Shown in pieces: positions 1 to 4,926 of a stretch of 5,158 bases of DNA (the stretch's first letter is position 1; each line of letters opens with the position of its first letter). Under the pieces are notes generated by a model. The model was not told the DNA's origin. It was given only the letters and a program-made list of their open reading frames with translations, and searched no databases. The stretch comes from an uncultured Alphaproteobacteria bacterium (GTDB lineage: Bacteria; Pseudomonadota; Alphaproteobacteria; Rickettsiales; UBA1997): NCBI GenBank assembly GCA_903898475.1, contig CAIUFU010000239.1, forward strand, positions 1 through 5,158. The letters run 5' to 3'. Made by a program: the position numbers and the translations under genes.

Positions 1-171
1 GATTTTTAATAAGTCAAAGACTTAGGACGGGTTCTAAGTAGTTATGCCTCAGCTTTTGACGAGAGGCGGTCTCTGGGTCAATCAATCTCAGCTACTCCAA
101 CCGCTACTCCAAATGTAACGGCAAGTAATGCGGTTGCTCCAGCTTCAGATACTTCATGCACAATTAGCTAG
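1..171 (+). pseudogene. 3' end of an unidentified protein gene, probably frameshifted, convergent with recG
   Basis: One plus-strand frame is open from 13 to a TAG at 169-171 and encodes about 52 residues. It begins VKDLGRVLSSYASAFDERR, then becomes rich in Ala, Ser, Thr and Pro and ends in SDTSCTIS. No ATG, GTG or TTG start lies in this frame; two TAA codons at 7-12 close it upstream. If one A were missing from the AAA run at 16-18, the frame would join a second frame reading IFNKSK from the window edge. That would make this the tail of a longer gene with a one-base deletion or a sequencing error. The stop overlaps the recG stop, a common arrangement for convergent genes, which favours real coding origin. 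I do not recognise the family, and chance openness over 160 bases cannot be excluded. Confidence 0.35.
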
Positions 172-2249
172 CCGCTACTAATCATTCTCAAGCAATCATC
201 GTAACTAAAAAGCTGCAACAGGTTGCGATATTTTTGACTTGCAGAATCTTTCAGAGAAGGGCTGTTGTGCAAAATTAATTTAGCATTTGTGTGAGCGATT
301 TTTAGCAAATCTGCATCAAGCGTTAAATCAGCGATTTTAAATTCAGGAAAGCCACTTTGCTGGGTGCCAACTAACTCGCCGCCGCCGCGCATTTTTAAAT
401 CTTCTTCGGCGATGAAAAATCCGTCATTTGATTGGCGTAAAATTCCCAAACGTTGACGCGCGATTGTTCCGTATTTTTCGCCGTAGAGCAAAATGCAGAA
501 AGATTTTTTTTCGGAGCGTCCGACGCGTCCGCGCAGTTGGTGAAGTTGTGAGAGTCCAAAATTTTCGGCATTTTCAATTAAAATTACGGTGGCATCCGGC
601 ACGTCGATTCCAACTTCAATCACCGTGGTTGCCACCAGTAATTTCATGGTTCCATCTGAATTAGAAAATTGATTCATTATTTTTTCTTTCTCGCTTTCTT
701 TCATTTTTCCGTGGAGCAATCCGACGGTTTGCTCGCCAAAAATTGCCGCGAGTTCGTCGTGTTTTTTCTTCACACTCACCAAAGAAATTTCTTCGTTTTC
801 TTCAATTGCCGGACAGATCCAATAAATTTTTTCACCGCGTGCGAGCGCGCGTTTCAAGCTTTCAACCACGTCGTCAATTTTCTTTGCCGACATTATTCGT
901 GTGTCAATTTCTTGACGATTTTTTGGTTTTTCGCTCAAAACCGAAATATCCATGTCGCCGTAGAGACCCATCATGAGGCTTCGCGGAATCGGCGTTGCGC
1001 TCATTAGCAAAGTGTCAACGTCGCTGCCTTTTTCAACCAACTTCAAACGCTGCATTACGCCAAAACGATGTTGCTCGTCGATGATTGCAAGTCCCAGATT
1101 TTTGAATTGCACGTCATCTTCTAAAACCGCGTGGGTGCTGATTAGAATGCCGATTTCTCCTTTTAATAAATCGTCACAAATTTTGGCTTTTTGTTTTTTT
1201 GTGGTGGCGCCAGTTAAAAGTTCAACGCGAATTTTGGTGTTTTCTAAAAGCTTGCGAAAATAGGCCAAATGCTGTTTGGCAAGCACTGTGGTTGGTGCAA
1301 TTACGCAAGTTTGTTTGGTTTGCGAAATGGCTTGCAGGCAAGAGGCGATTGCGACGATGGTTTTGCCGCTGCCGACATCTCCTTGCAAAAGTCGCAGCAT
1401 TTTTTTGTTAGAATTTATTTCTGCGGAAATTTCTGAAATGGCGTGAGCTTGCGAATTTGTTGGCGCAAATGGAAGCGAGGCAAGAAAATTTTCGACTAAA
1501 TTTTCGACAGGTTTGGTGAATTTTTTGGTTTTTCCGAGTTGGGTTTTTGCCAGCAAAACTGCGATTTGCCAAGCCAGAAGCTCGTCGTAAGCGAGGCGTT
1601 TTCTTGAGAGATTTTCTGGTGCAAAATCGCTTTCAAATTTTGGATTGTGCAAATTTTTAAGCGCAGCACCAAAGCTGGGCCAGAGCTGTTTTTTAACTAA
1701 ATTACTGTCGATCCATTCGTCATTTTCTTCGTCAATTTTTTCTAAAACTTCGCGGATTTTTTGGCTGAGAAATTTTTGTGAAATTGCCGCGCCCAGCGGG
1801 TAAATCACGTTAACTTGCGGCAGAGTTTCAATTTGATTTGCCGGCAAAATTTCTTGCGGGTGGGCGATTTGATTCACGTCGGAAATTTTTTGTAAATGCC
1901 CGAGAATAGCAATTTCAGCACCAATTGGCATTTTGGCAATTTGGCTGGGGAAAATTTTGAAAAATACTAAAGTGACGTAACCACTTGGTGTGTAGCAAAT
2001 TACTTTGTAAGGCTGGCGAGATGTTGCGGGTTTTGTGTGAGATTCAACTTTGGCTTTTAAAATTACGAGTGAGTCTTTTGGCGTTTCGAAAAGTCGCGGG
2101 CAGATTAAAATTTTTTCGGCGCGGATCGGTTTGTGTAAAAGTAAGTCGAAGATTTTATTTTGTCCGACAAGGCGCGCTAAAAATGAAGAAAGAGTGGGGC
2201 CGATGCGTTTTAGGTTTGAGAGCGGAAGAAGTAAAAATTCGTTTTTCAT
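168..2249 (-). CDS. recG: ATP-dependent DNA helicase RecG
   Basis: RecG is a monomeric superfamily 2 double-stranded DNA translocase. It binds stalled forks, R-loops and Holliday junctions and drives fork reversal and branch migration in the cytoplasm. The protein has 693 residues, the same length as E. coli RecG. Residues about 10-45 form the N-terminal helical segment (LKRIGPTL, DLLLHKPIR). Residues about 58-150 are the OB-fold wedge domain, followed by YPLGAAISQKFL. Helicase motifs follow in order: Walker A GDVGSGKT (290-297), DEQH (391-394), MSATPIPRS (416-424), TTVIEVGIDVPDA (541-553) and QLRGRVGR (571-578). The C-terminal TRG translocation element is EEDLKMRGGGELVGTQQSG (615-633). All catalytic motifs are intact. 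The ATG overlaps the smpB stop by four bases (ATGA), so translation is probably coupled to smpB. No terminator is visible after its stop. Confidence 0.97.
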   Translation of the reverse strand: MKNEFLLLPLSNLKRIGPTLSSFLARLVGQNKIFDLLLHKPIRAEKILICPRLFETPKDSLVILKAKVESHTKPATSRQPYKVICYTPSGYVTLVFFKIFPSQIAKMPIGAEIAILGHLQKISDVNQIAHPQEILPANQIETLPQVNVIYPLGAAISQKFLSQKIREVLEKIDEENDEWIDSNLVKKQLWPSFGAALKNLHNPKFESDFAPENLSRKRLAYDELLAWQIAVLLAKTQLGKTKKFTKPVENLVENFLASLPFAPTNSQAHAISEISAEINSNKKMLRLLQGDVGSGKTIVAIASCLQAISQTKQTCVIAPTTVLAKQHLAYFRKLLENTKIRVELLTGATTKKQKAKICDDLLKGEIGILISTHAVLEDDVQFKNLGLAIIDEQHRFGVMQRLKLVEKGSDVDTLLMSATPIPRSLMMGLYGDMDISVLSEKPKNRQEIDTRIMSAKKIDDVVESLKRALARGEKIYWICPAIEENEEISLVSVKKKHDELAAIFGEQTVGLLHGKMKESEKEKIMNQFSNSDGTMKLLVATTVIEVGIDVPDATVILIENAENFGLSQLHQLRGRVGRSEKKSFCILLYGEKYGTIARQRLGILRQSNDGFFIAEEDLKMRGGGELVGTQQSGFPEFKIADLTLDADLLKIAHTNAKLILHNSPSLKDSASQKYRNLLQLFSYDDCLRMISSG

Positions 2250-2680
2250 TCTTCGCCACGTTGGCTTCGGCGGGCGTCGTCACGTTTTTTGATTGATTCG
2301 CGTTTGTCGTAGAGTTTTTTGCCGCGACCAAGACCAATGACAACTTTAGCGAAGTTTTTTTTGTTGAAAAACATGCGAATTGGCACGGCAGCGGCGCCAT
2401 CGATTTGCATGCGGCCGGTAATTTTTTCGAGCTGTTTTTTGTGAACTAAAAGTTTGCGCTGCCTTTTAGGTTCGTGATTAAATTTATTGGCGCCTTTATA
2501 TTCGCTGATGTTGCAATTGATCAAAAAAAGCTCGCCGTGAATTTCGGCAATGTAGGCTTCAGAAAGATTAACTTTGCCTTCGCGAATTGATTTCACTTCG
2601 CTGCCAAGCAGCATGATTCCTGCCTCGAACTCTTCTTCGATGGCGTAATTAAAATGGGCTTTGCGGTTGAGGATTTGCAT
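2246..2680 (-). CDS. smpB: SsrA-binding protein SmpB
   Basis: SmpB binds the tRNA-like domain of tmRNA (SsrA), delivers it to stalled ribosomes and fills the decoding centre with its C-terminal tail, allowing trans-translation and tagging of incomplete proteins. The 144 residues are slightly short of the usual 150-160. Hallmarks in order are RKAHFNYAIEEEFEAGI (6-22), GSEVKSIREGKVNLSEAY (26-43), the RNA-binding FNHEPKRQRKLLVHKK (67-82), GRGKKLYDKRESIKKRD (118-134) and a basic C-terminal tail ending RSQRGEE. The ATG at 2680-2678 gives the standard family N-terminus; no clear Shine-Dalgarno precedes it. It is promoter-proximal in a two-gene unit with recG, its TGA overlapping the recG ATG. The tmRNA gene itself is not in the window. 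Confidence 0.97.
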   Translation of the reverse strand: MQILNRKAHFNYAIEEEFEAGIMLLGSEVKSIREGKVNLSEAYIAEIHGELFLINCNISEYKGANKFNHEPKRQRKLLVHKKQLEKITGRMQIDGAAAVPIRMFFNKKNFAKVVIGLGRGKKLYDKRESIKKRDDARRSQRGEE

Positions 2681-2707
2681 TTAGTAAAAAAATATCGGGT
2701 TTGGAAG

Positions 2708-2735
2708 TTGAGCAGGATTTGCTTAAAATTATAAA
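2708..2735 (+). promoter_or_regulatory. candidate promoter of the rpsF-rpsR-rplI operon
   Basis: TTGAGC (2708-2713) and TATAAA (2730-2735) are separated by 16 bases and match the sigma-70 consensus at 4 of 6 and 5 of 6 positions. Transcription would start near 2742, giving a leader of about 143 bases that includes the hairpin at 2772-2820. The only other pair I considered, TTGCAA 2789-2794 with TAGTTT, is weaker and would start inside that hairpin. This is inference from consensus matching only. Confidence 0.4.
2728..2733 (-). promoter_or_regulatory. candidate -10 box for smpB-recG
   Basis: The minus strand reads a perfect TATAAT here, about 48 bases upstream of the smpB ATG, which would give a leader of roughly 40 bases. 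No good -35 box is found 16-19 bases upstream (AACTTA is the local sequence) and there is no extended -10 TG. In A/T-rich DNA a lone TATAAT can arise by chance. It overlaps, on the other strand, the candidate -10 of the rpsF operon. Confidence 0.3.
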
Positions 2736-2751
2736 AATCAAAAATTTGATT
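2736..2751. repeat. short dyad in the smpB/rpsF intergenic region
   Basis: AATCAAA and TTTGATT form a perfect 7-base inverted repeat around a 2-base centre (16 bases in all). It lies immediately downstream of the candidate rpsF -10 and upstream of the candidate smpB -10, where a repressor operator could affect both directions. The A/T richness makes a chance origin quite possible, and no regulator is suggested by the window. Confidence 0.25.
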
Positions 2752-2771
2752 AAGTTGGTCATTTGCAACGC

Positions 2772-2820
2772 GCGCAAAACTTTTGGTATTGCAATTAAAA
2801 AACCCGTTAATAGTTTGCGC
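2772..2820 (+). promoter_or_regulatory. candidate S6:S18-binding autoregulatory leader of rpsF
   Basis: GCGCAAAAC (2772-2780) pairs with GTTTGCGC (2813-2820) with one bulged A, forming an outer stem. Inside it, GGT.TT (2785-2790) can pair weakly with AA.ACC (2799-2804). The 3' side of the internal loop carries CCG (2804-2806). An outer stem, an asymmetric internal loop with CCG on its 3' side and an inner hairpin is the layout known for the mRNA element that the S6:S18 complex binds to repress its own operon. It sits 64 bases before the rpsF start, followed by rpsF and rpsR, the two genes whose products form that complex. The inner helix is weak, so the assignment is probable rather than certain. 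Confidence 0.45.
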
Positions 2821-2884
2821 CGCTCTCAATTTTTAGCTGCTACAAAAAGGAAGCCATTAATTTCAATTCAAAGACTATATATTT

Positions 2885-3295
2885 ATGCCTCTTTACGAGA
2901 CCGTTTTTATTGCTAGGCAAGATTTGACTGCCGAAGACGTTGACGCACTAGCTGTAAAGCTTTCTAAGATTATTACCGATGCTAAAGGAAAGATCGTTTC
3001 CAAAGAATACTGGGGACTAAGAAACCTATCTTACAAAGTTAAGAAAAACGCTCGCGGACATTACATTTTGCTTAACATCGATGCTGAATATGCAGCTGTT
3101 GCAGAACTTAACCGTGTAATGGGTTTTAACGAAGATATTATCAGAAACATGACCTTCGCAACTGAAGCTCATCAAGTGGAATCTCCATTATTTGTTTCTG
3201 CTACCGCGAAAGATTATAAAGCTGGCAAAGTGTCAGTTAAGAAAGAGCCAAGCAAATCTGATTTGGTTTTGGATCAAGTTCAATTTGAAGTTTAA
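2885..3295 (+). CDS. rpsF: 30S ribosomal protein S6
   Basis: S6 binds the central domain of 16S rRNA as a heterodimer with S18 on the platform of the small subunit. The product has 136 residues. The start MPLYETVFIARQDLT is the typical S6 N-terminus and fixes the ATG at 2885. The conserved core continues with EYWGLRNLSYKVKKNARGHY (41-60), then LNRVMGFNEDIIRN before a C-terminal tail of about 40 residues after TEAH. No Shine-Dalgarno lies at normal distance; the nearest purine run, AAGGAAG (2847-2853), ends 31 bases upstream. Initiation may therefore depend on leader structure, consistent with autoregulation at 2772-2820. It is first in the rpsF-rpsR-rplI operon, with rpsR beginning 8 bases after its stop. 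Confidence 0.97.
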   Translation: MPLYETVFIARQDLTAEDVDALAVKLSKIITDAKGKIVSKEYWGLRNLSYKVKKNARGHYILLNIDAEYAAVAELNRVMGFNEDIIRNMTFATEAHQVESPLFVSATAKDYKAGKVSVKKEPSKSDLVLDQVQFEV

Positions 3296-3299
3296 GGAG
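3294..3299 (+). promoter_or_regulatory. ribosome binding site of rpsR
   Basis: AAGGAG overlaps the rpsF stop codon (TAAGGAG) and lies 4 bases before the rpsR ATG at 3304. It is the only strong Shine-Dalgarno in the operon; rpsF and rplI have none at normal spacing. It fixes the long-form start of rpsR and thus shows that the N-terminal extension of S18 is translated. Confidence 0.8.
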
Positions 3300-3303
3300 C
3301 ATA

Positions 3304-3642
3304 ATGGCCGCAAGAATCACTAATAAAAACAAGAATACCAATAACAACACTTCAGCTCCTCAAAGCACTGAAGAAGGTTACATTAAAATCTCTTTGGTTA
3401 ACCAAAGCGTTTTTATCAGAAGAAAAAAATCATGCCCACTACGCGACATTCCTTTTTCTGAAATCAGCTACACGAATCTGAAATTGTTAAATAAGTTTCT
3501 CTCTGAAAGAGGCAAAATTATTCCAAGCAGAATCACTAACGTTGAAGTGAAAAAACAAAAAGCTCTTGCAAATGCAATCAAAAGAGCACGCCACTTGGCT
3601 TTGATCTCTCCGATCGCAAAAGATCTAGCAACAACTAACTAA
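3304..3642 (+). CDS. rpsR: 30S ribosomal protein S18 with N-terminal extension
   Basis: S18 pairs with S6 on the 30S platform. The 112-residue product is longer than the usual 75-90. The family core lies at about 38-103: FIRRKKSCPLRDIP, ISYTNLKLLNKFLSERGK (54-71) with the S18 signature, IIPSRITN, and AIKRARHLALISP. The segment usually read as TGTSAKHQR is here TNVEVKKQK, a divergent form. Residues 1-36 are an extra Asn/Lys/Thr-rich stretch (NKNKNTNNNTS) that looks disordered. The start is supported by the AAGGAG site four bases upstream. It is second in the operon; the rplI ATG follows 9 bases after its TAA. The identity is secure; the role of the extension is unknown. Confidence 0.95.
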   Translation: MAARITNKNKNTNNNTSAPQSTEEGYIKISLVNQSVFIRRKKSCPLRDIPFSEISYTNLKLLNKFLSERGKIIPSRITNVEVKKQKALANAIKRARHLALISPIAKDLATTN

Positions 3643-3651
3643 TTCCAGCTC

Positions 3652-4254
3652 ATGAAAATTATTTTAATTTCCACTATTTCCAATTTGGGTAAGATCGGCG
3701 ACGTCGTGGAAGTAAAAAACGGCTACGCTAAAAACTTTCTAATCCCAGGAAAAAAAGCGATTTGCTTTACTCCAAACAGTTACAAAATTTTCGAATCTAA
3801 GAAACAAGAATTCGAACAAGAAAATCAAAAAAATCTTGAAGGCGCTGCTAAAATCAAACAAGGCATTGCCGGCAAAGATATCATCATCATTAAAAATGCA
3901 TCTGATGACGGAAGATTATATGGATCTGTCAGCTCAGTAGATATCGCAGCAAAAATTAACGAAATCATCGGAAGCAAAAGCGTTTCTCGTGCTGACGTTT
4001 TCTTGCACAAACCAATTAAAGAAATTGGTGTATATAAAGTTAAACTTACTCCGCACTCAGAAGTTAGTTTTGAAGTTCGCTTGATCGCAACAAGAAGTGA
4101 ATCTGAAATTGAAGCTCTTCTTGCAACTGATAGAAAAAATAGCAGCAAATCTTCTGTAGAAAAAGTAGAAGCTCCAGTAATTGAAGTTTCATCTGAAGAA
4201 GTTGTAGCGGAAAAGCCAAAAAAGAAGAAATCTGAAAAAAACTCAGAAGCTTAA
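3652..4254 (+). CDS. rplI: 50S ribosomal protein L9 with charged C-terminal tail
   Basis: L9 binds 23S rRNA near the base of the L1 stalk and reaches across the ribosome surface on a long helix, influencing frame maintenance. The 200-residue product carries the N-terminal rRNA-binding domain with its signature GKIGDVVEVKNGYAKNFLIP (13-32), a connecting helix (about 41-75), and the C-terminal domain with DDGRLYGSVSS (85-95), IKEIGVYKV (122-130) and PHSEVSFEV (134-142). Residues after about 158 are an additional Ser/Glu/Lys tail containing KPKKKKSEKNSEA; bacterial L9 is commonly about 150 residues, though extended forms occur in Alphaproteobacteria. No Shine-Dalgarno is seen, so initiation may rely on coupling to rpsR, whose stop is 9 bases upstream. 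It is last in the operon, followed by a strong terminator. Confidence 0.97.
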   Translation: MKIILISTISNLGKIGDVVEVKNGYAKNFLIPGKKAICFTPNSYKIFESKKQEFEQENQKNLEGAAKIKQGIAGKDIIIIKNASDDGRLYGSVSSVDIAAKINEIIGSKSVSRADVFLHKPIKEIGVYKVKLTPHSEVSFEVRLIATRSESEIEALLATDRKNSSKSSVEKVEAPVIEVSSEEVVAEKPKKKKSEKNSEA

Positions 4255-4282
4255 TTTAGCTCTCTTTAGTTTCTAAAAAATG

Positions 4283-4319
4283 AAGCCGCCTTTGAATTTA
4301 ATTCAGAGGCGGCTTTTTT
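4283..4319 (+). terminator. Rho-independent terminator of the rpsF-rpsR-rplI operon
   Basis: GCCGCCTTTGAA (4285-4296) pairs fully with TTCAGAGGCGGC (4302-4313), with one G-U pair, around the 5-base loop TTTAA. The flanking AA/TT can extend the stem. Six T residues follow (4314-4319). It begins 28 bases after the rplI stop. Confidence 0.95.
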
Positions 4320-4426
4320 ATTGCCTAAATAATATGCATTGTACATACAAAGTATAATTTGAGGTTATCGAGCCGGCAAAAACTTTCTCAAAAAAAAAGC
4401 GAAAATTTCTGATATTTTTTTTGCTT

Positions 4427-4455
4427 AATAAAGTTTTTTGCAAAAAAAGTTTATT
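4427..4455. repeat. A/T-rich inverted repeat
   Basis: AATAAA (4427-4432) and TTTATT (4450-4455) are complementary, and within them a T6 run (4434-4439) faces an A7 run (4442-4448), separated by GC and flanked by a G-G mismatch. As RNA it is a weak hairpin; as DNA the A and T tracts may bend the helix upstream of the rRNA promoter. An earlier T8GC at 4415-4424 could pair with the same A tract as an alternative. Confidence 0.5.
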
Positions 4456-4461
4456 TTCACA

Positions 4462-4515
4462 AAACTCCCGAGGCCCTGTTATCAAGGCTTCCTCGGAAGG
4501 TCGGAGTTTCTTTTT
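4462..4515 (+). terminator. terminator-like fold with alternative stems before the 23S promoter
   Basis: AAACTC (4462-4467) pairs with GAGTTT (4504-4509), and inside it CCGAGG (4468-4473) pairs exactly with CCTCGG (4491-4496). C followed by five T (4510-4515) comes next, as in a Rho-independent terminator. CTCC(C)GA (4465-4471) can instead pair with TCGGAG (4501-4506), which competes with the inner CCGAGG stem. It lies 31 bases before the -35 box of the 23S promoter and could shield the rRNA unit from read-through. Confidence 0.5.
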
Positions 4516-4546
4516 AGGAATTCTTAATCTTTTTTAATATATGCTG

Positions 4547-4574
4547 TTGACATCTTAAATAGGATCGTTCTAAT
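4547..4574 (+). promoter_or_regulatory. promoter of the 23S rRNA transcription unit
   Basis: TTGACA (4547-4552) is a perfect -35 and TCTAAT (4569-4574) matches the -10 consensus at five of six positions, with a 16-base spacer. Transcription should start near 4581, about 345 bases before the mature 23S 5' end. The region upstream is A/T-rich (run of T at 4529-4535, TTAATATAT), which could act as an UP element. It is by far the best promoter in the window, as expected for an rRNA gene that is not downstream of 16S. Confidence 0.75.
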
Positions 4575-4582
4575 GCTCTCCC

Positions 4583-4624
4583 TTCCGCTTCGGAGCGCTG
4601 ATGAAAAATTCAGTTCCGCTTCGG
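4583..4624 (+). repeat. direct repeat TTCCGCTTCGG in the 23S leader
   Basis: The 11-base sequence TTCCGCTTCGG occurs exactly at 4583-4593 and 4614-4624, 31 bases apart. Each copy can form a tiny CCG/CGG hairpin. Across the copies, CGGA (4591-4594) and CTGA (4598-4601) can pair with TCAG (4610-4613) and TCCG (4615-4618), forming one longer hairpin. It sits right after the predicted transcription start. Confidence 0.6.
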
Positions 4625-4815
4625 CAAGGAGATCTTCCAAAACATTCCTTTCAGTTTCAAAACTGTTGTTTCGTTGAAAATCAAAACCAATTGGTGACTC
4701 TTGGCTTTTTTGGATTTTGGAAGCTTGCTGTTTTTACATCGTAAATAATTGATAACTAGAGAATACCGCAATTAACGCGTAGCAGAAATGCAAAGCGATA
4801 ATTAGCGAATTTTTA

Positions 4816-4855
4816 ATAAACTGAGTAATTCGAAAGAATTACAAATTTAGTTTAT
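4816..4855 (+). other. two-tier hairpin with GAAA tetraloop in the 23S leader
   Basis: The outer stem ATAAACT (4816-4822) pairs perfectly with AGTTTAT (4849-4855). The inner stem TAATTC (4826-4831) pairs perfectly with GAATTA (4836-4841) around the stable GNRA tetraloop GAAA. The internal loop is GAG on the left and CAAATTT on the right. It lies about 70 bases before the mature 23S 5' end and could be an RNase processing or antitermination element. Confidence 0.6.
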
Positions 4856-4926
4856 CTCAAGAAAAACCTTATAATTCTTAATTCGACGAAAATGTTTGCA
4901 GTTTTGTTCTGCACATAGATTTGAAA

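Larger units (their letters stand above)
4353..4515 (+). ncRNA. candidate small structured RNA between rplI and the 23S promoter
   Basis: A perfect TATAAT (4353-4358) follows the rplI terminator. Transcription from about 4365 would run to a terminator-like fold at 4462-4515, giving an RNA of about 150 bases. The body is A/T-rich up to 4460 and G/C-rich after that. No -35 box is found at normal spacing, and I could not match the sequence to 6S RNA, SRP RNA, RNase P RNA or tmRNA. It could equally be an untranscribed spacer plus a back-up terminator for rplI. Low confidence as a gene. Confidence 0.2.
4581..4926 (+). other. 23S rRNA precursor leader (no protein gene)
   Basis: These roughly 345 bases between the promoter and the mature 23S hold no tRNA and no convincing protein gene; a 34-codon frame opens at 4573 inside the promoter and is not credible. 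Structures visible are a tandem TTCCGCTTCGG element (4583-4624), a CAGTT/AACTG hairpin (4652-4665, loop TCAA), a small GAAA-capped hairpin (4776-4797: CGC, GCA paired with TGC, GCG) and a stronger one at 4816-4855. No clear boxA (TGCTCTTTA) is present after the predicted start; the TGCTCT at 4574-4579 overlaps the -10 box. The RNase III processing stem normally formed with the 23S 3' flank cannot be tested here. Confidence 0.6.

Noticed and set aside
44..118. 24-codon frame starting ATG at the left edge
   Set aside because: It is short, lacks a ribosome binding site and runs across a longer coding-like frame that ends at the recG stop.
2593..2829. 78-codon minus-strand frame overlapping the smpB start
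   Set aside because: It overlaps smpB out of frame and crosses the divergent control region; smpB is certain, so this is a shadow frame.
2701..2916. 71-codon plus-strand frame starting with TTG before rpsF
   Set aside because: It overlaps the rpsF start in another frame, has a weak start, no recognisable domain, and covers the leader hairpin and candidate promoter; A/T-rich intergenic openness explains it.
4462..4509. G/C-rich fold as SRP RNA, 6S RNA or a tRNA
   Set aside because: It lacks the SRP GGAAG/AGCAG tetraloop region in the proper order, lacks a 6S-type long bubble stem, and lacks tRNA T-loop and acceptor features.
4574..4582. TGCTCTCCC as a boxA antitermination site
   Set aside because: Only the first six bases match boxA and it overlaps the -10 and start region, so most of it would not be transcribed.
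4573..4677. 34-codon plus-strand frame in the 23S leader
   Set aside because: Its ATG lies inside the -10 box of the rRNA promoter, there is no ribosome binding site, and it would not be on the transcript.
4870..4875. TATAAT as a second, proximal 23S promoter
   Set aside because: No -35 match (TTAGTT at 17 bases) and no extended -10; one TATAAT in A/T-rich leader DNA is not enough.
4320..4926. Mobile element, CRISPR array or attachment site in the gene-free stretch
   Set aside because: No transposase fragments, no regularly spaced repeats, no terminal inverted repeats and no tRNA end were found; the repeats present fit an rRNA leader.
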